Below are positions 29,746 through 38,554 of a DNA stretch of 64,000 nucleotides, piece after piece (the stretch's first letter is position 1; every line of letters begins with the position of its first letter). The stretch is taken from positions 55,959 to 119,958 of the forward strand of contig CAYWXL010000004.1 of NCBI GenBank assembly GCA_964461995.1, read 5' to 3'. The notes below the pieces were generated by a model. It saw only the letters and a list, made by a program, of their open reading frames with translations, had not been told where the DNA came from and did no database searches. Both the position numbers and the translations under genes were made by a program. Source of the stretch: JALSRK01 sp964461995 (GTDB taxonomy: Bacteria; Acidobacteriota; Terriglobia; Bryobacterales; Bryobacteraceae).

Positions 29746-31114
29746 GTGCACCCGGCGGGAATTCCTGAAGGCGATGAGCTCGGCGCCCGTCGCCGGCGCC
29801 TGCGGTTTCGTTGGCCGCACGGGCCCCAACATCGTCCTCATCATTACCGACCAGCAGCACATCGACACCATCGGCGCGCTCGGCTGCCGCTACGTTCATA
29901 CGCCGGCGATGGACGAGCTGGTGCGGCGCGGCACGAGCTTTCGCAATAGTTACTGCGCGGACCCGGTATGCAGCCCGTCGCGCAGCGCCATTCTCACCGG
30001 CCGCATGCCTTCCGAAACCGATGTGGCGCGGAACGGGCGGCGCATCCACCCAGGCATTCCGAACCTGGGGGAGTGGTTTCGGGAAAAGAGCGGCTACGAG
30101 ACTTACTACGCCGGCAAGTGGCACCTGCCCCGCGGCTACACGACCCGGATCCCGGGATTCCATGTTCTGCCGGGCGGGATCGGGGGGCAGGGAAACGTCG
30201 GGGACTTTTGCGTCTCCCGAGCATGCGCCGATTTCCTGCGGGGCCGGACCTCGAACCGCCCGTTCCTCTTGGTAGCCTCCTTCTTGCAGCCGCACGATAT
30301 TTGTGAGTGGCTACGGCTCAACCTCCGTGAACCGGGCGGGTTGCGTTACCCGGAGTTGGCTCCGGAGCTGCCAGAGCTGCCTCCGAATTTCGATTATGAG
30401 CCGTTCGAACCGAGGCACCTGCAGCGGCTCCGGGAAGGCAACGAACCGGCCAGGGGCCAGTGGAGCAAGGAGCACTGGCGGTACTACATGTGGAGCTATT
30501 ACCGCCACGTGGAAATGGTGGACGGTGAGATCGGACGCATCCTTGAGGCTCTCGAGGACGCCGGCCACGTCTCCGATACCGTGGTGCTGCTGACCTCGGA
30601 CCACGGAGAGGGACTCGCACGGCACCAAATGGTGCGCAAGAGCAGCTCGTACGAAGAAGCGGTCAAGGTCCCGTTCGTGATCTCCTGGCCGGGCGAGTTG
30701 CCGGAAGACCGGCAAGAGCCCGAAAACCTGGTGAGCAGTCTCGAGATCACGCCGACCCTGTGCGACTGCGCCGGGATTCCACCGCCGCCCAAAGTGCGCG
30801 GCTGGAGTCTGCGCGATTCTCTCGCTGGCCGGGCCGAACACCCGAGGGAGTTTCTGGCCATCGAGATTCCCGTGGATGCCGGCCGTGTGCTGCGCACGCC
30901 GAAATACAAGTACGTCACCTATGCAGGCGACACTTTGGACCAGCTGTTCGACATGCGGGCCGACCCCGGCGAAACCCGCAACCTGGCCACCCGGGACGAC
31001 ATGGCGCCTGTCATCGAGGAACACCGGCAGCTACTCCGCCGCTGGGAGCAGACGCTCGAGCCCGCCCCGAACCAGCCGAACGCGGACGCCTGGTGGCGGC
31101 GGGGTTCCGCTTGA
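29738..31114 (+). CDS. Tat-exported sulfatase (S1 family), CSPSR type
   Basis: An extracytoplasmic sulfate-ester hydrolase of the alkaline phosphatase superfamily. The 458-aa product opens with a Tat signal (TRREFLKAMSSAPVAGA) and a metal-binding ITDQQ block. The formylglycine site is VCSPSRSAILTGR, with Cys78 as the residue to be oxidised. GKWHLP and TSDHGEGLARH supply the other active-site positions. The GTG start overlaps the upstream unknown gene. It shares little beyond the core with the other three sulfatases of the window, so it probably has a different substrate. Confidence 0.92.
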   Translation: MSECTRREFLKAMSSAPVAGACGFVGRTGPNIVLIITDQQHIDTIGALGCRYVHTPAMDELVRRGTSFRNSYCADPVCSPSRSAILTGRMPSETDVARNGRRIHPGIPNLGEWFREKSGYETYYAGKWHLPRGYTTRIPGFHVLPGGIGGQGNVGDFCVSRACADFLRGRTSNRPFLLVASFLQPHDICEWLRLNLREPGGLRYPELAPELPELPPNFDYEPFEPRHLQRLREGNEPARGQWSKEHWRYYMWSYYRHVEMVDGEIGRILEALEDAGHVSDTVVLLTSDHGEGLARHQMVRKSSSYEEAVKVPFVISWPGELPEDRQEPENLVSSLEITPTLCDCAGIPPPPKVRGWSLRDSLAGRAEHPREFLAIEIPVDAGRVLRTPKYKYVTYAGDTLDQLFDMRADPGETRNLATRDDMAPVIEEHRQLLRRWEQTLEPAPNQPNADAWWRRGSA

Positions 31115-31164
31115 GGCGGCGGTGCGGCCGTACACATAAGAAAGCGCCGGGTCCACGAGCATAA

Positions 31165-31212
31165 CAACGGCTCACAGCGGTCTTGACAAGGCCGTTGCCC
31201 TGCTGTTAGTGT
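31165..31212 (+). promoter_or_regulatory. Promoter of the M23 peptidase gene with flanking inverted repeat
   Basis: A perfect -35 TTGACA (31183-31188) and TAGTGT (31207-31212) are 18 bp apart. The -35 is embraced by a perfect 7-bp inverted repeat, CAACGGC (31165-31171) and GCCGTTG (31191-31197). The repeat could be an operator. A leader of about 100 nt follows. Confidence 0.5.
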
Positions 31213-31319
31213 TTGGTATTGATTTCGTAAACGTGGCGGGAGCCTGCGTCCTCGAAAGCGCTTCCGGCTTGGTGGCAACGTCTCGGAGAACCCATGCCCG
31301 ATCGGGATAGGGGCCGCGC

Positions 31320-32213
31320 ATGAAACAACAGTACTTCATTGTCATCCTTGCCCACTCCCTCCACGGGCGCATCCGCCGCATTCACGTACCGCACAAAATC
31401 GTCTACGCCATCCTGGGCCTGGCGCTGGTAGGGGTCTTCACCTTGCTGGGCTTCCTGGGCAGCTACGCGCGGATGGCGCTCAAGGTGGCTGACTACAATG
31501 CGTTGCGGGCGGAATTTCAAGCTTTACAAGAACGTTACCAGGCCCTCCAGCGTGAGGCCAGCGAGCGAAACCAGCAACTGGCGTCTTTGAAGATGTTTGC
31601 CTCGGAGGTTTCGCTGGCGTTCGGAATCAAGCGGCGGCTAGAGGGGCCGGTGGATATTAGTGCCGAAGGCTCTTTGTTGCCTAGCTATCGCGAGTCGCTC
31701 GAGGAATACAACTTCTTGAAGAGCGCCAACTTCTCGATCTTTTCCCGCAAGGCCCCGGCGCTGTGGCGTTATGGCCCGGACAGCAAGCCGACGCTGTGGC
31801 CCATCAACGGGCGGTTCACTAGCTACTTCGGCAAGCGCTCCGATCCGATGACGGGATTCTCGGCCTTCCATCCGGGCGTCGATTTGCAGGCCCCGAAAGG
31901 GACGCCGGTTCGGGCCGCCGGCGATGGGGTAGTGACGCGGGCCGAGTGGGTCGGGCGCTACGGCAAGCTCGTCGTCATCGATCATGGCGGCGGGATCACG
32001 ACCTATTACGGGCATCTGGACCGCATCGAGGTAATCGCCGGACAGCACGTCCGCAAGGGGCAGATTATCGGCAAAGTGGGCCGGACGGGCCGGACGACGG
32101 GAACGCACCTGCATTACGAAGTCCGGCAGGGCGGCACGCCGGTCAACCCCTATACGTACTTGAGGCGGTCGGTGAAACCTTACAACTACGCGCGGTCCGA
32201 CTTCCCGTTCTGA
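31320..32213 (+). CDS. M23 (LytM-type) peptidase, membrane-anchored
   Basis: A periplasmic peptidoglycan endopeptidase, or an activator of amidases, in the cell envelope. The 297-aa product has an inward N-terminus, one membrane helix (about residues 25-47), a coiled-coil stretch (about 55-95) and a C-terminal LytM domain. The zinc ligands are in HPGVDLQAPKG and THLHYEVRQGG, with a third His in YYGHLDRIE; all are present, so it should be active. ATG 31320 has AGGGG 7 nt upstream. It stands alone behind its own promoter. Confidence 0.92.
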   Translation: MKQQYFIVILAHSLHGRIRRIHVPHKIVYAILGLALVGVFTLLGFLGSYARMALKVADYNALRAEFQALQERYQALQREASERNQQLASLKMFASEVSLAFGIKRRLEGPVDISAEGSLLPSYRESLEEYNFLKSANFSIFSRKAPALWRYGPDSKPTLWPINGRFTSYFGKRSDPMTGFSAFHPGVDLQAPKGTPVRAAGDGVVTRAEWVGRYGKLVVIDHGGGITTYYGHLDRIEVIAGQHVRKGQIIGKVGRTGRTTGTHLHYEVRQGGTPVNPYTYLRRSVKPYNYARSDFPF

Positions 32214-32394
32214 CGGCGTCCGGGGGTTTCAGCGCGGGAGCCGCTCCGCCCCTTCGGTTGGCCACCTCTTCCCTCGCCGCGATATTCTGCCTCCGTTCGC
32301 TCCGCCAGAAACAAGGCCTTCCCAGCATCGTTGCACCCGCCCGGTTGCGTCTCGCCGCCGCCGACTATAGGATGAAGCCACGGAGGCTGAGTGG

Positions 32395-33819
32395 ATGATG
32401 CAGGCTACGACGCGGCGGCGGTTCCTGAGAACTTTGGCCGTGGCGCCGGCGATTCTCTCTTCGGACGCGCGGGCGGCCGGCGAGCGGCATAACGTCCTTT
32501 TTATCGCCGTGGACGATCTCAACGACTGGATTGGCTGCCTCGGCGGCCACCCGGACACGAAGACCCCGAACTTCGACCGGCTCGCGCGGCGGGGCGTGCT
32601 GTTCACGAACGCCCATTGCGCGGCGCCCTTGTGCAATCCCTCCCGAGCGGCGATCATGACCGGGATACGGCCCTCGACTTCGGGCGTCTACCTGAATCCT
32701 CAGCCTTGGCGGAAGTCCGAGGTGCTAGCCAACGCGGTGACGCTGCCGCAGCACTTTATGGCCCACGGCTATTGGACCGGAGGGGCAGGGAAGATTTATC
32801 ACGGACGCTACCCGGACCCGCCGAGCTGGCACGAATACTTCCCTTCGCAAACCGAGAACCGCCCGCGGGATCCGATGCCGCCGAACCGTCCGTTGAACGG
32901 GATTCCCAAGACGGCCCATTTCGACTGGGGTCCGGTGAAAGTCCATGACGCGGAAATGGGCGACATGAAAGTGGTCGAGTGGACCGCCGACCAGCTCCTC
33001 CGCAAGCACGACCGTCCGTTCTTTCTGGCCTGCGGCATCTTCCGCCCGCATCTGCCGTGGTACGTTCCCGAGAAATACTTCGACATGTTCCCCCTGGATC
33101 AGATCACCTTGCCTAACGTGAAAGAGGACGATCTGGACGACATTCCGCCGATCGGCCGGAAATTCGCCAAGCCGGAGGGCGACCATCGAAAAGTGATTCA
33201 GTACGGGCAATGGAAGAAGGCCGTGCAGGGCTATCTCGCCTCTATCGCCTTCGCCGACGCCTGTTTGGGCAAGGTGCTGGAGGCGTTCGACGCCAGCCCG
33301 TACCGCGATACCACGACGATCGTTCTTTGGAGCGATCACGGCTGGCACCTGGGCGAGAAGCTGCACTGGAGGAAGTTCGCGTTGTGGGAGGAGGCCACTC
33401 ATAACGTGTTCATGGTCGTCTCCCCTGGTCTCACAAAACCTGGAACTGTGTGCAAGCGTCCCGTCGATATGATGGACATTTATCCGACGCTGATCGACAT
33501 CTGCGGATTGAAGAGGCGGGACGGGCTCGAGGGCATGAGCCTCACGCCGTGGCTAAAGAATCCGGACCTGGAGAAAGAGCGCCCGGCGCTCACCACTTAC
33601 CAGCGAGGCAACCACTCGGTGCGCACTGAGCGCTGGCGGTACATTCGCTACCATGACGGAACCGAGGAGCTATATGACCACGAAAAGGACGAGCTGGAGT
33701 GGTACAACCTCGCCGGGAAGCCGGAATATGAGGATCTGAAGCGAGAACTCGCCCGGTGGATGCCCAAAACGAACGCGCCGAACTCCCCCATCGACAAGCG
33801 CCGGGGCGGGATCGCGTAA
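32395..33819 (+). CDS. Tat-exported sulfatase, iduronate-2-sulfatase-like (CNPSR type)
   Basis: A sulfate-ester hydrolase of 474 aa in the branch that includes iduronate-2-sulfatase. It has a Tat leader (TRRRFLRTLAVAPAI), the metal site VDDLNDW and the formylglycine motif APLCNPSRAAIMTG with Cys80. The substrate-side block is FFLACGIFRPHLPWYVPEKY, and the second metal site is WSDHGWHLGEK. ATG 32395 is supported by GGAGG 8 nt upstream. It lies between the M23 peptidase and the fucosidase region and is probably expressed alone. Confidence 0.93.
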   Translation: MMQATTRRRFLRTLAVAPAILSSDARAAGERHNVLFIAVDDLNDWIGCLGGHPDTKTPNFDRLARRGVLFTNAHCAAPLCNPSRAAIMTGIRPSTSGVYLNPQPWRKSEVLANAVTLPQHFMAHGYWTGGAGKIYHGRYPDPPSWHEYFPSQTENRPRDPMPPNRPLNGIPKTAHFDWGPVKVHDAEMGDMKVVEWTADQLLRKHDRPFFLACGIFRPHLPWYVPEKYFDMFPLDQITLPNVKEDDLDDIPPIGRKFAKPEGDHRKVIQYGQWKKAVQGYLASIAFADACLGKVLEAFDASPYRDTTTIVLWSDHGWHLGEKLHWRKFALWEEATHNVFMVVSPGLTKPGTVCKRPVDMMDIYPTLIDICGLKRRDGLEGMSLTPWLKNPDLEKERPALTTYQRGNHSVRTERWRYIRYHDGTEELYDHEKDELEWYNLAGKPEYEDLKRELARWMPKTNAPNSPIDKRRGGIA

Positions 33820-33931
33820 GCCGGGGCGCGAACCTGCCCGCGCACACGAATGGGTTCCTCTCCCTTTCTGCCGGCTGCTAAGCTGGGCTCGCGCGGCCGG
33901 GAGCCGGGACCACGGGAAAGGCCCCGGCCGG

Positions 33932-34096
33932 TCAGCTCTTTTTCGAAGTGATCGCCGAGAAGGTTGTCACCATGCGGCGCACGTTCGTGCTGCCGCAGTG
34001 CGGGCACTTCCACCCGCCTTTGTCCAGATCCGAGATGTGGAGGACGAGATCAAACTCTTTGTTGCAGTCACGGCACGCGAAGACGTATCGTGGCAT
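33932..34096 (-). CDS. Small FmdB-like zinc ribbon protein (54 aa)
   Basis: A very short gene on the minus strand. The product starts MPRYVFACRDC and continues to WKCPHCGSTNVRR, giving two CxxC knuckles about 21 residues apart, as in FmdB-type zinc ribbons. AGGAGG precedes the ATG by 9 nt, which strongly supports real translation. It lies between a sulfatase and the fucosidase and has no obvious operon partner downstream. It is a second, diverged member of the family found at 9906. Confidence 0.8.
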   Translation of the reverse strand: MPRYVFACRDCNKEFDLVLHISDLDKGGWKCPHCGSTNVRRMVTTFSAITSKKS

Positions 34097-34189
34097 GGCG
34101 GTTTTCCTCCTCTCTCGAATTCCATTTTATGGAGACGAACGGAGATCGGGACCGGATTCACCACAGATTCAGCGCCGCATCCAGCAGCT

Positions 34190-35830
34190 TCAGCGGACCA
34201 CGACGCGCCGGTGGTCGCCCCGGACCGTGATCTTCGGATGCCGCACGAAGGCCCGGTACTGATACTCGACTCCCGGCTTCAATCTCTCTACAGTGATCCG
34301 GAACTTGCCCGGGGCGGTCATGGTGCGGGTGGCCGTCCGGGTCCATTCGGTGTTGTACATCGCCTCGGCGAAGCCGCCGTAGAGCTGGTACTCGAAGCCG
34401 ACCTCCACCGGCTCAGCCCCTGCCAGCTCCACCAGGTTCCCTTCAAGGACCACGCGTCCGCCCCCAGGAGCCTCGGCCCCGAGCGTCTCCGCGTAGGGCG
34501 TGACCGTGAAGGCCGGCTCCACGTTCTCCAGCTTCACCACCACCGGATTGTGCCACTTGTGGTTGTTGTAGAGCCGCTGTGCGCGGACCACAGAGATCTT
34601 CAGCCCGTCTGCCGTCTGTTCGAAGCGGGGCGTCGGATCGTTGTCGGGCTGGTACTCGACCACCTTTCCGTTGTGACCCAGGACACTGATGCGCGTCTGC
34701 GGCGTGGCCTTGACGGACCGCAAGAGGAATTCGCGGCGCTCGCCGCGCGGCCAGTCCGGCTGGCGGGTGAGAAAGACGTAGACCGTATTCTCGTCCTTCT
34801 TCTTGGTGAACCAGATATTCTCCTCGTTCGGCACCACCCAGGGGCGCGTCCGGTGGATCGACTCGCCGTTCACCGCGTGCCACAGCGCAATCTCCCGCAG
34901 GCGGGCCTCCTGCTCGATCGGTAGCTCCCCGTTGGGCTTCGGCCCGACGTTCAGCAGTAGCGAACCGCCCTTGGCCCGGGTCTCGATGAGGATCTCGATG
35001 ATGCGTGTCCCAGACTTGTAAACGTCGTTGGTGGGTTTGTACTGCCACTGGGTGCCCATCGTAAGATTGGCCTCCCACGGGCCTTTGGGCGGCTTGCCGG
35101 GGACGAACTGCTCCGGGGTCTCGATGGCGCCGCGGGTCACCAGGCAGTCCGGCTGCAACCGCCAGGCCGTCCGGCGGGCCGGCTCCTCGCCCTCACCGTC
35201 GATGAAGAACACCTCGATGGGGCCGTAATTGGTGAACAGCTCCGTCACCTGGGCCTCGATGTGGCGGACGTAGGCCGGGTCGCGGTCCGGGTGCGGATCG
35301 AGGTTGCGGCGCCGGATGAGGTGGCCGTTGCGGTAGAGCCAGGCGAAGTCCTCCGGCGAGTAGTAGAGGCCGACGGCGAGCCCCTGCCGGCGCAGCGCCC
35401 GCACGTAGCCGTAAAGAACGTCCTTGCCGTAGGGCGTGTTGGTGATCTTGAAATCGGTTGTTTTCGTGTCCCACCAGCAGAAGCCGCTGTGGTGCTTGGC
35501 GGTGAATACGACATACTTCATGCCGGCGAGCTTCGCCAGGACCGCCAGCTCGTCGGGATCCCAGCGCTTGGGGTTGAAGGTTCTGGGCAACTCGTGAAGG
35601 AACCACTCGACGTAGTCCTTCGAGGCTCCCACGAGGCTGTGGCTGATCACGCTGCCGATCTGGCTGTCCACGCTCCAGTGGACGAACATCCCGAAGCCGG
35701 CGTCTTGCAGCCATTCCAGGCGCTCCGGCTTGTTCCCGAGTCCCGGCTCGGCGGGTTGGGGCGCTGCGGTCGCAACGCCGAAGAAAACGGCAGCCGAAAG
35801 GACAATGAAATGGGCGAGTCTGCGTTCCAT
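34190..35830 (-). CDS. Exported GH29 alpha-L-fucosidase
   Basis: A glycoside hydrolase family 29 enzyme that releases L-fucose from glycans in the periplasm or outside. The 546-aa product has a signal peptide (residues 1-22). The GH29 barrel shows FGMFVHW, YVVFTAKHHSGFCWWDTKTT and VGLYYSPEDF. The nucleophile block is YGPIEVFFIDGEG, with Asp211 in the expected place. The barrel ends with GGSLLLNVGPKPNGELP. A beta-rich C-terminal region of about 190 residues follows. ATG 35830 is chosen; GTG 35839 is possible. It fits with the sulfatases in use of sulfated fucans. Confidence 0.92.
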   Translation of the reverse strand: MERRLAHFIVLSAAVFFGVATAAPQPAEPGLGNKPERLEWLQDAGFGMFVHWSVDSQIGSVISHSLVGASKDYVEWFLHELPRTFNPKRWDPDELAVLAKLAGMKYVVFTAKHHSGFCWWDTKTTDFKITNTPYGKDVLYGYVRALRRQGLAVGLYYSPEDFAWLYRNGHLIRRRNLDPHPDRDPAYVRHIEAQVTELFTNYGPIEVFFIDGEGEEPARRTAWRLQPDCLVTRGAIETPEQFVPGKPPKGPWEANLTMGTQWQYKPTNDVYKSGTRIIEILIETRAKGGSLLLNVGPKPNGELPIEQEARLREIALWHAVNGESIHRTRPWVVPNEENIWFTKKKDENTVYVFLTRQPDWPRGERREFLLRSVKATPQTRISVLGHNGKVVEYQPDNDPTPRFEQTADGLKISVVRAQRLYNNHKWHNPVVVKLENVEPAFTVTPYAETLGAEAPGGGRVVLEGNLVELAGAEPVEVGFEYQLYGGFAEAMYNTEWTRTATRTMTAPGKFRITVERLKPGVEYQYRAFVRHPKITVRGDHRRVVVR

Positions 35831-35852
35831 GGGCTTCACAAGGATAACGAAC

Positions 35853-35867
35853 AGTATAACGTTAACG
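35853..35867 (-). promoter_or_regulatory. Candidate fucosidase promoter with overlapping short palindromes
   Basis: TATACT on the minus strand (35853-35858) overlaps the 8-bp palindromes TAACGTTA and CGTTAACG. A CG-centred palindrome next to a sugar-hydrolase gene is the usual form of a LacI-family operator, but the half-sites are short. Confidence 0.3.
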
Positions 35868-36101
35868 ATTCAGAAGCTCTAGCGGGAATAGGAAGGGCGC
35901 CGCGGACTCCCCACCCCCGTGAATCGCTGCCGCGGTGGGAATCGGGTCCGAAGCCGAAGGTGGCTGCCCGGCGCCGCACCATGCCGCCCGGATTATGGAT
36001 ACCCGCCCAGACTAGTGTTGGCTGCGGCTGGGGCCGGGCGCGACAGAGTCCCTCCAGAGCATGAGCCCTGCGAAATGGCGCGAAGCATCAAACAGCGGGG
36101 C

Positions 36102-36479
36102 TCAGTGGGCCGAATACTGTGGCTGGGGCGGGTTCAGGGTGACCTGGATCGTTCGTTCCGGCTCGTTCACCTCGAAGTATTTCCCAAAAGTCTGATACTT
36201 CTTGGCGATCACCTGAACCAGGATCTTGCCTTGCGGCAGCGGAGGCATCTTGGCGATGCCTTCCTGATTCGTCTTCAACTCCCATTGCCGCTTTTTCTTC
36301 TTGCCGAAACGCTTGATGGAACGGCCCTCGATGAACCGGACGATTACGGAAGCCCGGTCTACGGGCTGGCCTTTGTGATTTCGCACCTCGACGCGAAGGC
36401 GCGTCATCGGCTGATCGCCGGCCAGCGGAGCGCTCAACACCGCCGCCGCCACGGATATGACCGCTCTCCTTGTCCACAT
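36102..36479 (-). CDS. Exported carboxypeptidase-regulatory-like domain protein
   Basis: A 125-aa exported protein with a signal peptide (RRAVISVAAAVLSAPLAG) followed by one beta-sandwich of the CarboxypepD_reg type: LRVEVRNHKGQPVDRASVIVRF, a basic KRFGKKKKRQ loop, and GIAKMPPLPQGKILVQVIAKKYQTF. Such domains bind other proteins or glycans in the envelope and have no catalysis of their own. A TATACT box lies only 6 nt before the ATG, so the message is probably leaderless. Role unknown. Confidence 0.75.
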   Translation of the reverse strand: MWTRRAVISVAAAVLSAPLAGDQPMTRLRVEVRNHKGQPVDRASVIVRFIEGRSIKRFGKKKKRQWELKTNQEGIAKMPPLPQGKILVQVIAKKYQTFGKYFEVNEPERTIQVTLNPPQPQYSAH

Positions 36480-36837
36480 ACCTTCAGTATAGGGTGGATT
36501 CGGCTCCGCGGAGCCGAAAGCGCGAGTTAAGAGACCCTCGAGTAGGACGTGGCGGCGCTGTGTCTCGGACAGAAGGCTCCGTGCATAAAGGAGAAGGGGC
36601 GCCCGAAAGCGCCCCTTCGCCGTGTCGATCAGATTTGACCCTGAATCTAGGGCTGTATGGTCCCCTTCTCATGGGGGCAAGATTGAGATTACCACAAGGG
36701 AAGCCGGTTTTGCACGCCGGGGTGTCAAGGTAAAGCAGCAGAAGCTTGCGGTTTCCGGCAAAGTAGAAACCTGCGGCCTTGACCAAGGCGCGGCGAGACC
36801 CGTGGTAGACCGCGGTGGTCCGGTGCGGCGTCGCCCT
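36480..36837. other. Gap of about 360 bases with one strong hairpin
   Basis: No convincing coding sequence was found. It holds the -10 box of the gene at 36479 (minus, TATACT at 36486-36491), the perfect hairpin at 36593-36618, and otherwise featureless sequence next to the end of the ECF operon. Confidence 0.6.
36593..36618. terminator. Perfect 10-bp hairpin downstream of the ECF operon
   Basis: GAAGGGGCGC and GCGCCCCTTC form a perfect 10-bp stem with a 6-nt loop. On the minus strand it is followed by TCCTTTATG, a weak T-tract. Its position about 220 nt past the end of the ATPase gene fits a terminator or 3' stabiliser for the TonB-ECF transcript. A small RNA cannot be excluded. Confidence 0.5.
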
Positions 36838-37530
36838 TCACACAACGCCCGCACGTTCCAACAGCCGCCGCTCCCGGAGGATCTCGCTCACGGGGCCGCA
36901 AGCGAACAGTTCGCCTTCGGCCAATAGCGCCAAGCGGTGCGCCACCTTCTCGAGGAAGCCGAGGTCGTGGCTGGCGATCACACATGCCGTCTGGGTCTGG
37001 AGCAAAGAGTCCGCCAGCCGGCGGGTGGACGGGCGGTCCAGTTCCGCCGTGGGCTCGTCAAGAACCAGAAGCTCGGGGGACGGGGCTAGAGCCGCCGCCA
37101 ACGCAGCGCATTTGCGCTGGCCGAGGCTCAGTTCGGAGGCGGATCTGTCCGCCACGTCCTCCAGCCCCATTTTCCGGAGCGCCTCCAACGCCATCCGCCG
37201 CGCTTCCGGGCGCGAGACCCCGCGGTTCAGGAGAGGCAGGGCCACGTCTTCCAGAATGGAGGGCATGAACAGTTGGTCTTCCGGATTTTGGAAGACGACC
37301 CCTACCTTACTCCATACGGCTCGCGATACGGGTCGCCCAAAGAGCCGGACCGACCCTTCGGCCCGCAGCAGCCCCAGCAGACACCAGAGCAAGGTCGTCT
37401 TGCCAGCCCCATTGCCTCCGGCGATGCCCAGGCGCTCGCTGGCGTGCAACTGGAACGAGACGCTCCGAAGGACGGGGCGGCCGCGGTGGTAGCTGTACGT
37501 CAGGCCTTCGACGTCGATCAGCGGCGTCAT
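36838..37530 (-). CDS. ECF-type ABC transporter ATPase (A component, CbiO-like)
   Basis: The ATP-hydrolysing subunit of an energy-coupling-factor importer. The 230-aa product has Walker A AGGNGAGKTTLL, Q-loop VFQNPEDQLF (the typical ECF form), signature ELSLGQRKCAALA, Walker B LLVLDEPTAELD and switch His in ASHDLGFL. The signature has Leu instead of the first Gly of LSGGQ. ATG 37530 overlaps the T-component stop (ATGA). It is the last gene of the five-gene operon. With only one ATPase encoded, the complex would use a homodimer. Confidence 0.93.
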   Translation of the reverse strand: MTPLIDVEGLTYSYHRGRPVLRSVSFQLHASERLGIAGGNGAGKTTLLWCLLGLLRAEGSVRLFGRPVSRAVWSKVGVVFQNPEDQLFMPSILEDVALPLLNRGVSRPEARRMALEALRKMGLEDVADRSASELSLGQRKCAALAAALAPSPELLVLDEPTAELDRPSTRRLADSLLQTQTACVIASHDLGFLEKVAHRLALLAEGELFACGPVSEILRERRLLERAGVV

Positions 37531-37949
37531 CGACCGATCCCTCGCAGGAGTTGGGCGGCGTAGAACCGCTCCGCCCGAATGAAGATCCGGAGCAATAGAG
37601 AGACCAGGGCATTCGCCAGCGAGGAGAACCATCCGGTCCGGTACGCACGCGGGGCGGCGAGGCGGCGGGCGATCAGCACCCGGCGGGCCTCCCTCATGAA
37701 GATAGCGGCGAAATGCCGAAGCATCCAGATGTACAAAGCGCCCGCAAACAGCGGGGAGGCCGGCGGAATCCGTCGCAGCCAGGCCTTCCAGGGCAGCAGC
37801 CGCCCGGCGAGAACCACTGCAGCCGCCACGGCGAGGGTGCGGACGGGCAAGCGCCAATCCGCGGAACCTGTCCATGCCTGGGCCAGCGCCAGGAGGGCGG
37901 CGAACGCAATCAGTGGGATGGATGCGCGGAACAGCTCTCTTAGCCTCAT
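37527..37949 (-). CDS. Short ECF transporter T component (CbiQ-like)
   Basis: The membrane coupling subunit between S component and ATPase. The 140-aa product is clearly shorter than usual CbiQ/EcfT proteins (about 200-270 aa). It has three to four hydrophobic segments and Arg-rich cytoplasmic loops (MREARRVLIARRLAAPRAYR) like the family's coupling helices. Assignment rests on position between the methyltransferase and the ECF ATPase, with stop/start overlaps (ATGA) at both ends, more than on sequence. There is no sign of a frameshift; it seems naturally minimal. Confidence 0.7.
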   Translation of the reverse strand: MRLRELFRASIPLIAFAALLALAQAWTGSADWRLPVRTLAVAAAVVLAGRLLPWKAWLRRIPPASPLFAGALYIWMLRHFAAIFMREARRVLIARRLAAPRAYRTGWFSSLANALVSLLLRIFIRAERFYAAQLLRGIGR

Positions 37950-38554
37950 CGCCCGCTCCGTTGAACGACGAGCCGGTAGCGGTCCGGGCGGTCGACCACC
38001 TCCAGGGCCACAGCGCCCATCGCCCGCAGCATTCCCGCGAGTTCCTCTCCCGGCACGAGCACATCTCCGCCTACTGGCCCGCCGATTTCACGGTGGCGCT
38101 CGTTCAGTTGGACGCTCCCCAGCAGGTGTCCCACCGCGAGGCGGCCGCCGGGCGCCACGGCCCGCCACAAGGCCTCCAGCGCCGGACGGACCGGTCCCAG
38201 ATGCGGCAGGATCCCGAAGCAAAGCACCGCGTCGAACGTGGAGTCCGGGAACGGCAAACACAACGCGTCGGCGCAGACGTGGGCAGCCGCGCGGTCGCTG
38301 TGCTTTTCCCGGCTGGTTCGCAGCATCGCCGGTGAGAAATCGAGTTCGACGATGAGGGCGCCGCCGCATTGCCGCTGCAGAAACGGCAACAGCAGACCTG
38401 TGCCCGAGCCGACGTCGAGCACCCGGCGCGGCCCAGGGGGAAGGGCTCGGGAACAGAACTCGGCTACGCGCGCTTCGGCGTCCGGCGGTAGCGGAATGGA
38501 ATCCCATCGAGGGGCAAGCTGGTCGAAGTATTCCCGTTTCGCCGAGTTCATCAT
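37946..38554 (-). CDS. Class I SAM-dependent methyltransferase in the ECF operon
   Basis: A soluble methyltransferase of 202 aa. Motif I is RVLDVGSGTGLLLPFL (about residue 44), motif II VELDFSPAML, then ADALCLPFPDSTFDAVLCFGILPHL and LWRAVAPGGRLAVGHLLG, the Methyltransf_11 pattern. It lies between S and T components with 4-nt overlaps on both sides, so it belongs to the transport operon. The acceptor is unknown: the imported ligand, a metallophore or a metal(loid) are possibilities. An N-terminal YFDQLAPRWDSIP block is typical of small-molecule methyltransferases. Confidence 0.88.
   Translation of the reverse strand: MMNSAKREYFDQLAPRWDSIPLPPDAEARVAEFCSRALPPGPRRVLDVGSGTGLLLPFLQRQCGGALIVELDFSPAMLRTSREKHSDRAAAHVCADALCLPFPDSTFDAVLCFGILPHLGPVRPALEALWRAVAPGGRLAVGHLLGSVQLNERHREIGGPVGGDVLVPGEELAGMLRAMGAVALEVVDRPDRYRLVVQRSGR

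Noticed and set aside
31219..31319. c-di-AMP or c-di-GMP riboswitch in the M23 peptidase leader
   Set aside because: Some short purine-rich pieces look similar, but the ordered conserved segments of either class are not present.
36593..36618. Signal recognition particle (4.5S) RNA
   Set aside because: The conserved GGTCAGG...GGAAGC core is missing; only a simple stem-loop is present.
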